From the NCBI GenBank assembly GCA_964344155.1, contig CAYFMG010000019.1:1-19274 (forward strand): 19,274 nt of DNA, written 5' to 3'. Positions 1 to 8,164 of this stretch are shown here, piece after piece. Position numbers and translations under genes: made by a program. The notes under the pieces were generated by a model that was not told the DNA's origin, made no database searches, and was given only the letters and a program-made list of their open reading frames with translations. Origin of the DNA: UBA6164 sp964344155 (lineage in GTDB: Bacteria; Patescibacteriota; Gracilibacteria; BD1-5; UBA6164). The stretch's first letter is position 1; every line of letters starts with the position of its first letter.

Positions 1-40
1 ATCTCGTAGATGTGTGAGAGTAGGTAGCTGCCAAGATCTT
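1..40 (+). rRNA. rrf: 5S ribosomal RNA, 3' end (partial)
   Basis: The first bases match the conserved 3' part of bacterial 5S rRNA: a GAGAGTAGG block followed by CTGCCAAG, comparable to the E. coli GAGAGTAGGGAACTGCC terminus. The 5' part lies outside the window, so the closing stem cannot be checked and the exact 3' end (about 38-40) is an estimate. Two tRNA genes follow on the same strand, the usual tail of an rRNA operon. Confidence 0.75.
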
Positions 41-76
41 GATATCAATTTTTTTGTGAAATAACCTATAAACTAA

Positions 77-152
77 GCACGAGTAGCTCAGTTGGAAGAG
101 CAGCGCCCTTCTAAGGCGAAGGTCACAGGTTCGAGCCCTGTCTCGTGTACCA
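77..152 (+). tRNA. tRNA-Arg (anticodon UCU), CCA encoded
   Basis: The acceptor stem GCACGAG pairs with CTCGTGT (one G-U pair). The D arm is GCTC/GAGC. The anticodon loop CTTCTAA gives UCU, reading AGA/AGG, the dominant Arg codons here. The T arm carries GGTTCGAGCCC, and a CCA end is encoded at 150-152. The 27-43 pair is a G-A mismatch. It lies 36 nt after the 5S end and 56 nt before the next tRNA, probably in one transcript. Confidence 0.95.
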
Positions 153-208
153 TTTTTAAAAAAACACTTGATTTTTATTTAAAATCTATATAATATTTCT
201 ACCTAAAT

Positions 209-285
209 GGGTGATTAGCTCAGTTGGCGAGAGCATCTGCCTTACAAGCAGGGGGTCGGGGGTTCGAATCCCTCATCACCCACCA
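209..285 (+). tRNA. tRNA-Val (anticodon UAC), CCA encoded
   Basis: The acceptor stem GGGTGAT pairs perfectly with ATCACCC. The D stem is GCTC/GAGC. The anticodon stem TCTGC/GCAGG encloses loop CTTACAA, giving anticodon UAC for valine. The T arm carries GGTTCGAATCC, and a CCA end is encoded at 283-285. It is the last gene of the rRNA/tRNA cluster visible here. Confidence 0.95.
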
Positions 286-414
286 TTTATAAAATACAAA
301 AACTTTGTTTTAGATTTATCTATTACAATGTTTTTTTGTTTTTCACAAAATATTTGTAATTATTTAACAAATATGTTAATATATAATCATATTTAATAAT
401 TAATTTTAAGAAAC

Positions 415-1185
415 GTGATTTTATTATCTACATCTTCATTAACATGATATGGTCTACATAGAATATTTAAATTTGCTAGTAAAGCAGGTTTTGATGGTCT
501 AGATATAGCATTGTGAAAAATAAATTATGACTATTGGGATGAAAATTATATCAAAGAATTAAGTGATAGTTTTAAAGTTCCTGTTTTATCTATTACAGCA
601 CCTACAAGAGGTATGAATCAAAAAAAGGTAGATAAAATAGTAAAAATAGCTTCAACTCTATGAGCACAAGTAATAACTTTTTCTCCTCCTCATTTTAGTG
701 ATAAAAATCCAACTCGGTTTACAAAATATCTATTAAAAGTTAAAAGAGATACTCATATAAGTATTGCTGTACAAAATGTAGAACCTAAGTTTTTATTCTT
801 TATAATACCTGAATATAAAAACTCTACACTATATGAAATCAAAAAAGTAACTTGAGATGCAACTCTTGATTTATCAAATATAGATAGTTCTTCATGAATG
901 GATATATTAAAAGCTCAAAAAATGCTTTGAAGTTCAGCTAAGAATATCTTCTTAAGTGATAAACATGGAACAAAAACTTGAATTTTACCATGATGAGCTG
1001 GATGAGGAATATCTTATCTACCTTTAGAAAGCTTTTTTATGAAATTAAAAACAGCAGGGTATAATGGTTTTATTACTTTAAAAGTAAAACCAACAGAGCT
1101 TTGAGTATGAACAGAGGAAAAAGTATTACAAAACTTAGAATACTCAATTTCTTATTACAAAAAACATTTCTTAAATTATAAATAA
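415..1185 (+). CDS. sugar phosphate isomerase/epimerase-like TIM-barrel protein
   Basis: This 256-residue protein opens with VILLSTSSLTGYGLHRIFKF followed by KAGFDGLDIAL, typical of the xylose isomerase-like TIM-barrel family (sugar phosphate isomerases/epimerases, AP endonuclease family 2 fold). Later strands carry VPVLSITAPTR, VQNVEP, ATLDLSN and FLSDKHG, matching the usual metal-ligand positions (Glu, Asp/Asn, His). The last strand reads FITLKVKP where relatives usually have a Glu (as in LELSP), so the final ligand may be replaced by Lys and activity is uncertain. Many glycines are UGA. GTG at 415 is the best start: the frame closes at TAA 394-399 and there is no in-frame ATG near the conserved N-terminus. 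The Shine-Dalgarno is weak. It stands alone between the tRNAs and a terminator. The substrate cannot be told. Confidence 0.85.
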
Positions 1186-1188
1186 AAA

Positions 1189-1220
1189 AATAAGTCTTAA
1201 CATTTTTGTTAGGACTTATT
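1189..1220. terminator. bidirectional intrinsic terminator
   Basis: A 14-bp stem, arms 1189-1202 and 1207-1220, has a short T-rich loop and A/T tracts on both sides. It lies between the convergent isomerase (+) and membrane protein (-) genes and touches the stop codon of the latter, so it can serve both. Confidence 0.8.
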
Positions 1221-2119
1221 TATTTGTCTTCTAATCTCTTTTTTCATTCAATATATGCATAATACCATGCAGATGTTTTAAATACTTCTAGAACGGCATT
1301 TAAGTATCAAAGAATGAATATAAATGATATAAATAGTAGTCATAAAATACTAATAGCAACTACCAAGAATATTTTTGTTGTTATTAATCATAATGCCATG
1401 ACTATAATAACAGGGAAGCTTAGGAATATTATAAAATTAAATATTACTCTTATGTTTAGAAATAACATAAGGAAGTATAATTTAAAAGTTCTTTTTAAGT
1501 TTAATATAGTTATTCTTGTTGATATTCAAATAGCTTCAAATACATTCTTATTTTCAATGATTATTATATATTTAGAATATGCTAGTATAATATTAACAAT
1601 TATTCATAAGAAAAGTAATCCTACAAATATATAACTTATTGTATTTATAAACTCAACTCAAATAAATCTTATAGTGAAGAGGTAACCATTTAATATACTT
1701 ATTATTTTAAACTCAGAAAATATATTATTATATTCAAAAATTGGTAGAAATCTGTAAAGTCATTCTCAAAAAGCTTCACTAGTACTTAATGATACATCTT
1801 CATTTTTGTTATGAATATACTTTATTAATCATCATTCAAAGATAGGAGTTAATAGAAAATATACTATTATAAATATTATGGCTGTTATAATTACTTCAAA
1901 TACATAATCAGAGTGAAAGAACTTTAGTATTATAACCAAAGCTTCTTCCTTTTTTCAGAAAATCTCTACATAAGTATATATTGATTGATATACAAGTAAT
2001 ACTGTTAAGAATATTATTGATAATAATCATGGTAGTAGATAGAATTTCTTTATTTTCGAATCATTTTTAATTATTTTCCACGCAGGGATAATAACTTTAT
2101 CTTTTAATAATTTAGGCAT
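1220..2119 (-). CDS. polytopic integral membrane protein, unknown function
   Basis: This 299-residue protein is dominated by hydrophobic stretches. About five or six membrane segments are visible, for example around residues 27-43, 76-92, 160-182, 225-250 and 255-280, with a Lys/Arg-rich C-terminus (GKKRLEDK). I see no catalytic motif or known family signature. Its ATG overlaps the end of the upstream peptide-binding protein gene by 8 nt, so it is probably translationally coupled and is the last gene of the 7024-to-1220 minus-strand run. The context (peptide-binding protein, SecG, secretion-type genes) suggests an envelope or transport role, but that is inference. Glycines are largely UGA, which breaks the frame under the standard code. 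Confidence 0.8.
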
Positions 2120-4355
2120 TTAGTTTTCTCAGTAAGAAATAAAAGAAATCCATAATTCATTTATTGTTAAAATTTATTATTTTTTCTTCTTTCATATATA
2201 AACTATTAAATAAATCCTTTCTTGATTCTTTATTTACTAGTTTTGAAGGAATAGATACATTTTTTAAATTTTTATCTATTAATAAATTTATTTTTGGTGT
2301 ATAAAGAGTTTTTACTACTTGCTCTTTACTTAATATTTCTAAAACTTTGTTTTGTATTTTTGTTTTTTCTTCTTCAGATAGTATACTAGATTTTAAATCT
2401 TCTAAAAGTATATCTAGACTTGTTTTCTTCATATTACTAAAATTGTATCAATTTTTAGCTTGACTAGAGTGGAAATAAGGGAATATATTATAATCAAAAT
2501 ATCATAAATTTAATCATGTTAAGATCATATCATATTTATCTTTATTTCATAATAATTCTCTTAAGTCTGTTAGAGTGATAGGAAATAGTTCAACTGCTAC
2601 TCCAATCTCAAGAAGAGAATTTTTTATAAAATAAGCAGTTTCTTCAAGCTCTCTTTCAGCTGAAATATAGTATAGGTTAATAGAAAATTTTTCTAAATCA
2701 TCATTATAGTAAAATTTTTCATCTAGATTACTTAATTCTTCTAGTCTTTTTTTATCAATTTCTATTTTTTCAGCATTTGCTTCTTCCTCTTTTTTCTTTT
2801 CCAATTCTCTAGCTAACTCTTCTTTTTTCTTCTCAATATAAAGGTTTCTTACGAAATCTTTTGTTTCTGTCTCGAGTATTCTACTATCTGGACTATATAT
2901 AAAAGTTAATTCTTCTTTTAATTGTTTTTTACCATTTTCTACAAAGTAGATTTTGTAGTTGTTTACTCATTTTTTTAGAGATGAATATGATTCTTTTAAT
3001 CTATAATAAAACTTAGGATTACCTTTTTTATAGTTGGCTAATTTATAATCATTGACATATATTTCTTCTACTAGTTTTCAAGCATTTCAGATAAGTAATA
3101 TATTATCTTTTGTTATAAAATTATATTTATCTACATAATCAGGACTAGTTATATATTTTGAATCTTCTTGAAATTCATCAATTTTTAAGTCTTCCTCATT
3201 AACTTCTATAACTATTTCTTCTTCTTTTTCTTCTATTTCTGCTTCTTGAGAGTATTTTTCTTTTTTACTAGGTAGATAATTTTCTATTATTTTTGACTTT
3301 TTTATATAACCTAAGTTTTCTATTATTTTTTCAAAATTTTTATTTGTTATCTCTCTTTTTGTTTCACTTCCTCATAGGTAAGGATTTTTAACTAAAGAAA
3401 AATTATCTTCTCATAAAACTTTTATTAAGTTTTCAGAATTAATTTTATTAAATATAAAATTTCTTAAGTTAACATCTACAATATTACTAGTATTTATAAA
3501 TAAAGATGTGTATTGAGGTAGAGTATATTTATTAGCTTCTAGTCTAGGTGTACTATCTCAAATTATATTACTAGTATCATTAAATATATTTATTAATTCT
3601 TTATTTTGTAATAAACTATTTGTATTTGGGAATATTTTTAATATTAATTTTGCTATATTTCATTTATCATTAAAAGTATTTCTTTCTAAAGATATTTCAG
3701 TTATTCAAATAGTTAAATCAGAAGATATATTTGATATCATAAAATCTCATGAATACATTTGTTCATGAGTAGGGAAGTCTCAAAAAATAGTTTCATTTCA
3801 TAAAGAATCTATATTTTTTTCTGATAATATAGGTTGAAAAAATATATTTAAGAATGCTAAATCTCTTTTAGAATTTTTAAATATTATAGAGTTACCATTT
3901 TTTTCTATTTGAGTTTCTTCTAATAAAGAAGAGTATATTTTATTAACTCAAGTACTTTGTAATAGGTTATATGTAGCCAAAACATCATCTGCTGTTATAA
4001 GATCTCAGTTTGACCAAAAAATATTATCTTTTAGGTAACATTCTATATTTTTTAAATTACTTATATCACAACTAGCCAAATCAGATACTATCTTATTTTG
4101 CTCATTATCATACTTTAATAAAGATCTATATAAAAGGTTAACAACATATTTATTGTTTCATTTTAAAGGTTTTAGGGGATTTAAGCTAGGAAAGTTTCCT
4201 ACTAGTCATTCAGAAACTGTTCATCACTTAATAGGCATTAATCTAGAGTCATCATATAGAAAAATATATATCAAATGACTTAGAGAAATACCTAAAAAGA
4301 GAATACTTATTAAAAATAAGTATTTCTTTAGTTTTATTATTTTATTATATATCAT
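2112..4355 (-). CDS. membrane-anchored extracellular solute(peptide)-binding protein, family 5
   Basis: This 747-residue protein has a single N-terminal membrane segment (about 13-33) with no lipobox, so it is probably anchored by an uncleaved signal. Family 5 (DppA/OppA-like) hallmarks follow: GGTVSEGLVGNFPSLNPL, then LLYRSLLKYD, then DNIFWSNGDLITADDVLATY. Near the C-terminus come YDMILTGLNLGYFDYNIFPY and HSSQ. Proteins of this family bind oligopeptides outside the membrane and usually feed an ABC permease; no permease or ATPase is in the window. Unusual are two charged inserts: an acidic stretch near residues 365-393 and a Lys/Glu coiled-coil-like stretch near 500-545. It lies 12 nt after secG and overlaps the next gene by 8 nt. 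The frame is continuous only if UGA is sense. Confidence 0.9.
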
Positions 4356-4367
4356 GGAATCCTATTT

Positions 4368-4589
4368 TTATTTACTTAAAAGGAATAAAGCGATAGAATT
4401 TAGGATGAATAAAGTTCATAATACAATAGTTATATTGTGAAGAACTTTTTCTGGTCATCTTTTAGTGACTTCTCACATTCATCCACTCATACTACTTAAA
4501 TTTAAACTTACATTTTTGTTTTGTATTAAAACAAAAAACATTAATAAAATTGCAATAAAAATCTCAGCAAATTTCAACAAATCTAACAT
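4368..4589 (-). CDS. secG: preprotein translocase subunit SecG
   Basis: This 73-residue protein has the SecG plan: a first membrane helix (about 6-23), a cytoplasmic loop, and a second helix (about 52-70). The loop reads MSGGMGEVTKRGPEKVLHN, the conserved SecG region, with its glycines on UGA or GGA. SecG joins SecYE to assist protein export across the cytoplasmic membrane. The gene sits 4 nt after the holin-family gene and 12 nt before the peptide-binding protein gene, so all are likely co-transcribed. Confidence 0.92.
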
Positions 4590-4593
4590 AATC

Positions 4594-4989
4594 TTATTTT
4601 TTAGAAAATACAAGTGAATAAAACATATTCAAAATTGAAAAAATTGCAACAGCAATTACAAAATTAATTAATCAATTTATAGAATAGGTTACTCAAGGTA
4701 TAATTAAAATATCATTAACAATGTAATCAAATAGCCATAAAAACACTCAATTAACTATCAAAGTAGCAAATCACAAAAACAGAAAAAACAAAGGTAGGGA
4801 CAATATTTTTATTACAGGTTTTATTACTGTATTCATTACTCACAACAAAACACCTCATATTAAATATGTTTTTAATCATCAAACTACTGTTATTCAAGCT
4901 TCAATTCATTTTTCAGGATTAGCTCACAGTAAATAAGTCATTAAATATAAAATGAGGGCATTAAATAGTATGGATAAAACAAGTTTCAT
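4594..4989 (-). CDS. phage holin family 4 (YvlD-like) small membrane protein
   Basis: This 131-residue protein has four hydrophobic segments. The diagnostic stretch is GVMNTVIKPVIKILSLPLFF, followed by LFLGFATLIVNGVFLWL, characteristic of the superfamily IV holin-like membrane proteins (PF04020, B. subtilis YvlD). Despite the name, these are common chromosomal proteins of uncertain, envelope-related function, and nothing here suggests a prophage. The gene is 10 nt downstream of the preceding gene and 4 nt upstream of secG. Glycines are mainly UGA. Confidence 0.85.
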
Positions 4990-4999
4990 ATTATATAAA

Positions 5000-5461
5000 T
5001 TAAAGTTTTAATAATTTTATAAACTTTTCTGAGAAGCTTAATTCTGTTTTTGGAGCTTCTTTAGTGTAGTTAACTAATATATCTTTTATATCACCTGATA
5101 TTTTATTATTTATTTTTATATCAATAAATCTTAAGCCTTTTTTGTTTAAATGCAACCTTAATAAAGAAGGATCTTTTCAATCATAGATTAATTGAAAAGC
5201 ATTAATCATATCAAAGTCATATAAAATTGATCATATTTTTATTCATGAATTTTTAATTTCAACTTTTATATTATCACTGGAGTTGTTTTCAACAAAATAT
5301 ACTAAACCAGAAATAAGTAAAATAATGAAACTCATTCAGTACTGTTTTGTGAAAAATCACCAAATACTTAATCATAACACTATGGATAATGCTATAGTAT
5401 ACCATGTAGTTCATCTATTTTTTTTATCATCAAATTCCCATGAATAAATATTATCAGACAT
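5000..5461 (-). CDS. small membrane protein with C-terminal soluble domain, unknown
   Basis: This 153-residue protein starts MSDNIYSWEFDDKKNRG, then has two adjacent hydrophobic segments (about 20-36 and 43-57), then a soluble domain of about 90 residues beginning near VEIKNSGIKIGSILYDF. The architecture resembles small two-helix envelope proteins that often accompany secretion genes in Candidate Phyla Radiation genomes, but I recognise no named family with confidence. It starts one base after the stop of the pilin-like gene and ends 10 nt before the holin-family gene. Confidence 0.75.
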
Positions 5462-5462
5462 T

Positions 5463-5825
5463 TTAACTTAAATTATCAATTATAAATTTTATTATAAACC
5501 AAGCAAGAGAAGCTATTGCAAAACCAAATAAAGCCATAATAATTGTATCTTTTCATTTAGTTTTATCTTGTTCAAGAGAACCAAAAAGTATTTTGTAAGC
5601 TCAGACTATTATAAATATAATAGCTATTGTTCATGCTATTTGCATTAAAAAATCAATTGCTCATTTCATTATATTTGGAATATCTTCTGTATGTATATTT
5701 CAAGTTCTAAGAGCTTTTTCTGTTTCATCAGCGCTACCTTTAAAATCTCATAATATTCATCAATCTGCGTATAAAAACTGTATACTTGTTATATAAGCAA
5801 GGATTATGTAAATTATTTTTTTCAT
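5463..5825 (-). CDS. VirB2/TrbC-like type IV secretion pilin protein
   Basis: This 120-residue protein has an N-terminal signal-like helix (MKKIIYIILAYITSIQFLYA, 1-20), a polar spacer, and two membrane helices (about 58-78 and 93-116) joined by a short charged loop with KTKGKDTI. That plan fits the VirB2/TrbC pilin family of type IV secretion systems and the related pilin-like proteins of Candidate Phyla Radiation bacteria. The neighbours support it: a TraC-like gene ends 1 nt upstream, and a PrgI-family gene is next. The subunit would be processed and stored in the membrane. Exact role, conjugation-like secretion or surface fibre, is inference. Confidence 0.75.
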
Positions 5826-5826
5826 T

Positions 5827-6540
5827 TTAATTATTTATTAGATTATATTCTCAAATATCTTGACTAACTTGAACTAAATTATCTAAACTAGGGTTATAAT
5901 ATTCTGTTAAGAAGCTTACAAGTTCTTGTTTATTTAATACATCTGCTCTAAGTCATACATTTTCAAGTCATGTTTTTATAGAATTTGATCTAGATACTAG
6001 TCATTTTTTCATTTTGTTAAAGTTTTTTATTTGAGTTTTTATTTTTAATAAATCAACTCAAGGATTTATTGATTGCCAAAAGGCATTAAAAACTCACATT
6101 ATACTATCATCTTTTATACTTTTGTTTTCGTTTTCATCATAGGGTACTATTATATAAAACTCTTTTTTCATTATTTGAGCAACTTCTATAAGTTTACGAA
6201 GATATTCTATATATTCATAAGTTTGATTTTGTAACAATGAATTTTTTTGTTTTAAAGCTTTGTCATTTAAGTTGTTTAAGTATCAGTCTATGTCTAGTTT
6301 TTTTGAACGTACAAGTATTTGAATAGGGAAGTCAAGAGAGTTTAAAAATCTTTGAAAACTAACTATTATAGAGTCTTGTTCATCAGAGTTTTTTAGTAAA
6401 AAATTTATAGTACTACATCTCATTACTAATCTAGCACTATCATCTTTCATGAGTATTATATTTTCTCTTATTCATGAAAAAGGTAGGTATCTCTGAGTAG
6501 AACTATCAGGATGATCTTTTTTTGTGTTTTTAACTGTCAT
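5827..6540 (-). CDS. TraC-like protein (N-terminal domain of VirB4-type type IV secretion proteins)
   Basis: This 237-residue soluble protein starts with a short tail and then RYLPFSGIRENIILMKDD, SARLVMRCSTINFLLKN and FQRFLNSLDFPIQILVRSKK. This resembles the N-terminal TraC domain found before the ATPase of VirB4/TraC proteins. I see no Walker A or B motif, so it is either a stand-alone domain protein, as is frequent in Candidate Phyla Radiation genomes, or a partner of an ATPase encoded elsewhere. The C-terminal part contains EYLRKLIEVAQIMKKEFYII, also typical of the family. It lies between the PrgI-family gene (67 nt away, with a palindromic repeat in the gap) and the pilin-like gene (1 nt). 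Confidence 0.8.
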
Positions 6541-6567
6541 AATCTTTACTTATTTTTATATTATTTT

Positions 6568-6607
6568 CTCCCCTGCTAGGGGGAGATGCCTGAAAGGCAG
6601 AGGGGGG
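6568..6607 (+). repeat. GC-rich double-hairpin repeat, intergenic copy
   Basis: A GC-rich island in AT-rich DNA. A first hairpin has arms CTCCCC (6568-6573) and GGGGAG (6580-6585). A second small hairpin, GCC/GGC, lies around TGAAA (6588-6598), and a G-run tail follows. The same plan (large hairpin, small GAA-type hairpin, GAGGG tail) recurs in the other repeats of this window. It fills the gap between the PrgI-family and TraC-like genes. Confidence 0.7.
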
Positions 6608-7024
6608 CTAAATTTTATTAAGTTTTTCATCAAGTTCTTTTATCTTATCCATTTTATCTTTAAAATCTATTTTTTCTTCTTTTTTGGCACTTTGGTTTGT
6701 TATAAATCATATATCTATAGGTTGGAAGCTATCTACAGCTTTTATCCATTTTCTTTCTTCCATATTTGTTTTTAGTCTTATAAATGAAAGAATAAATGGA
6801 ACGAAAGTCATTTCAGAGTATTTAAAAACAGCTATCATTATGGTAATTCAAAATATTATTATAGAAGGAATAGCAGCTACTTCAGCTCATACTTGAGGTC
6901 AAAGAGATGTAAATAAAGAATAAGCAATAGCTCATCAAATCATGATAATAGCTAATTGCCTAAGACTCAATCACATTACTATAGGATCTTCGTTTTCTAT
7001 TTGAACAGGAATTTTGTATTGCAT
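6608..7024 (-). CDS. PrgI-family membrane protein
   Basis: This 138-residue protein begins MQYKIPVQIENEDPIVMGLS, then LRQLAIIMIGGAIAY, followed by a second hydrophobic segment (about 53-66) and a charged C-terminal tail. The N-terminal signature and two-helix plan match the PrgI family (PF12666), small membrane proteins that accompany TraC/VirB4-type secretion genes in Gram-positives and Candidate Phyla Radiation bacteria. It is first in the likely secretion operon. Glycines in the first helix pair are UGA. Its stop codon abuts the GC-rich repeat at 6568-6607. Confidence 0.82.
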
Positions 7025-7035
7025 AATACTTAAAA

Positions 7036-7059
7036 AATAACAAATTAAGTTTTGTTATT
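7036..7059 (-). terminator. possible weak terminator or attenuator between ybeY and the PrgI-family gene
   Basis: Nine-base arms (7036-7044 and 7051-7059) form an A/T-rich hairpin followed on the minus strand by a T-run. It lies in the 55-nt gap. The stem is weak, so it may only attenuate transcription. Confidence 0.35.
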
Positions 7060-7079
7060 ACTATAATAATAATTTTTGT

Positions 7080-7520
7080 TTATTTTTCAAATATTTGTTC
7101 CCATATTTTATTTTCTAAATCTTGCATGATTTTATAATCGTTTTCTTTTTCATGATCATATCATAAAATATGTAGTATAGAATGTATAACTAATTTATAA
7201 AATTCTTTTTCTTTTCATAAACCATATTCTTTTGCTTGGGTTATTATCTTTTCTTCGGATAGTACTATTTCTCAAGCAGTTTCCTCATCATCTAAATTTT
7301 CAAAGTTATCAAAATAAGCAAAACTTAAAACATCAGTTACTTTATCAATCTTTCTGTATTGTTTGTTCAAGTTTTTTATACTATCGTCATCAACAAACAC
7401 TATATTTAGGGTTCATTTTTGAGTTTTTCAAACTATTTTAGAGATTACAATAACCATACTGTCAATAGTTTTTTTGTTTATATCGAAACTTGGGGTATTA
7501 ATCAGATTATAATTAAACAT
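7080..7520 (-). CDS. ybeY: endoribonuclease YbeY (16S rRNA maturation and ribosome quality control)
   Basis: This 146-residue protein carries the YbeY zinc signature HSILHILGYDHE with His113, His117 and His123 spaced H-x3-H-x5-H, the metal site of this single-strand RNase. Upstream are NIVFVDDDSIKNLNKQYR and TDVLSFAYF, matching the conserved N-terminal half. The glycine in HILGYDH is UGA, a direct check on the code. Length is normal for the family. The start is the ATG giving a normal N-terminus; no Shine-Dalgarno is visible. A candidate small RNA lies just upstream. Confidence 0.93.
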
Positions 7521-7559
7521 ATTTTTATATTTTTGAGTAAAATTTATAGTATACAGTTT

Positions 7560-7771
7560 AATTTTTTTTGGAAAAAAATCAATTTTTATTATAATAAAAG
7601 CAAGTCTATTTTATAGGTGGCAGGTCAATCTCAATTTTCCTTACACTCGTATAAACACCTAAGAGGCTCTTATTAGTTTTCTTGCTGAGGGTTAATTCTT
7701 TCAAATATTAGAAACAGGCTTCTTTAAATGCTTTCCTTAATAAGGAATACAAAACACTTTGACTGACCATA
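7560..7771 (-). ncRNA. candidate structured small RNA, class unknown
   Basis: Between ybeY (-) and ferredoxin (+) lies a gene-free segment with more GC than its flanks. On the minus strand a TATAAT box (7778-7783) would start a transcript near 7771. Its first bases include GGUCAGUC (7768-7761), which pairs with GAUUGACC (7630-7623) as eight continuous pairs including one G-U; on the plus strand the same position would be an A-C mismatch. A second inner stem is possible between 7742-7747 and 7637-7642. An A/T-rich hairpin and T-run end near 7590-7560. A closing stem near the 5' end of a roughly 150-200-nt RNA recalls 6S RNA architecture, but I see no diagnostic sequence of 6S, tmRNA, RNase P or SRP RNA. 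Confidence 0.4.
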
Positions 7772-7785
7772 AGATGGATTATATT

Positions 7786-7835
7786 AAAATTCAAAATTAA
7801 GTTTATGAAAAATTGTAAATTTAATTTTGAATTTT
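7786..7835. promoter_or_regulatory. divergent promoter region with 15-bp perfect inverted repeat
   Basis: AAAATTCAAAATTAA (7786-7800) is repeated perfectly inverted as TTAATTTTGAATTTT (7821-7835), with a 20-nt spacer. The right arm contains the -35 region of the ferredoxin promoter; the left arm is just upstream of the minus-strand TATAAT at 7778-7783. The symmetry could be a protein-binding site or simply two similar promoter elements. Confidence 0.45.
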
Positions 7836-7853
7836 TTTATATATTTATATAAT
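7825..7853 (+). promoter_or_regulatory. promoter of the ferredoxin gene
   Basis: A perfect TATAAT at 7848-7853 has a -35-like TTTTGA (17-nt spacer) or TTGAAT (15-nt spacer) upstream. Transcription would start near 7860, leaving a leader of about 28 nt before the ATG at 7888. Confidence 0.6.
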
Positions 7854-7887
7854 GCCAGGGTATTTTATTTAATAATATTAAAAAATT

Positions 7888-8100
7888 ATGTCTGATGACA
7901 AAAGAGATGATATAAAAACTCCAGAAGTTAATGAAACTTGTATAGGTTGTTGAGCTTGTGCTGCTATATGTAGTGATGTTTTTGAGCTAGATGATGAATG
8001 AAAAGCTTTTGCAAAAGAATGAAAAAACACTTCTAATGCTGAATGAATAGATGATGCAATAGGGGCTTGTCCTGTTTGAGCTATAAATTATAAAGAATAA
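7888..8100 (+). CDS. [4Fe-4S] ferredoxin
   Basis: This 70-residue acidic protein has CIGCGACAAICSDVFEL followed by ACPVGAI. Cys18, Cys21, Cys24 and Cys61 are the expected ligands of a single [4Fe-4S] cluster, as in Thermotoga-type ferredoxins, and Cys28 is an extra Cys often seen in that group. Gly22, between two ligand cysteines, and the Gly after CPV are UGA codons; this is one of the clearest proofs of the code here. It would carry electrons in the cytoplasm; a redox partner is not apparent nearby. It has its own promoter and no clear Shine-Dalgarno, and is followed by a pilin-like gene with a separate promoter. Confidence 0.95.
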
Positions 8101-8102
8101 TT

Positions 8103-8129
8103 TTGAAAAAATAAAATTTTCTATATAAT
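8103..8129 (+). promoter_or_regulatory. promoter of the pilin-like gene
   Basis: TATAAT at 8124-8129 is preceded by TTGAAA (8103-8108, 15-nt spacer; TTTTGA at 8101 gives 17). This copies the layout of the ferredoxin promoter. The leader would be about 30 nt. Confidence 0.5.
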
Positions 8130-8164
8130 CTTAATTACTATTTACATAATTAATTATAATTCAT

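Noticed and set aside
1314..1634. Plus-strand open frame of about 106 codons
   Set aside because: It lies antisense inside the membrane protein gene at 1220-2119 and encodes low-complexity Ile/Asn-rich sequence with no family match.
2157..2804. Two separate small minus-strand genes
   Set aside because: They are pieces of the peptide-binding protein, separated only by UGA codons that are glycine here.
4594..4989. Evidence for a prophage because of a holin-family protein
   Set aside because: This holin family is common on chromosomes, and no capsid, integrase or lysis genes are nearby.
7560..7771. tmRNA, RNase P RNA or SRP RNA
   Set aside because: I looked for a tRNA-like end, the GAGGAAAGUCC and ACAGAA-GGCUUA blocks, and the GGAAGGAAGCAG loop on both strands and found none.
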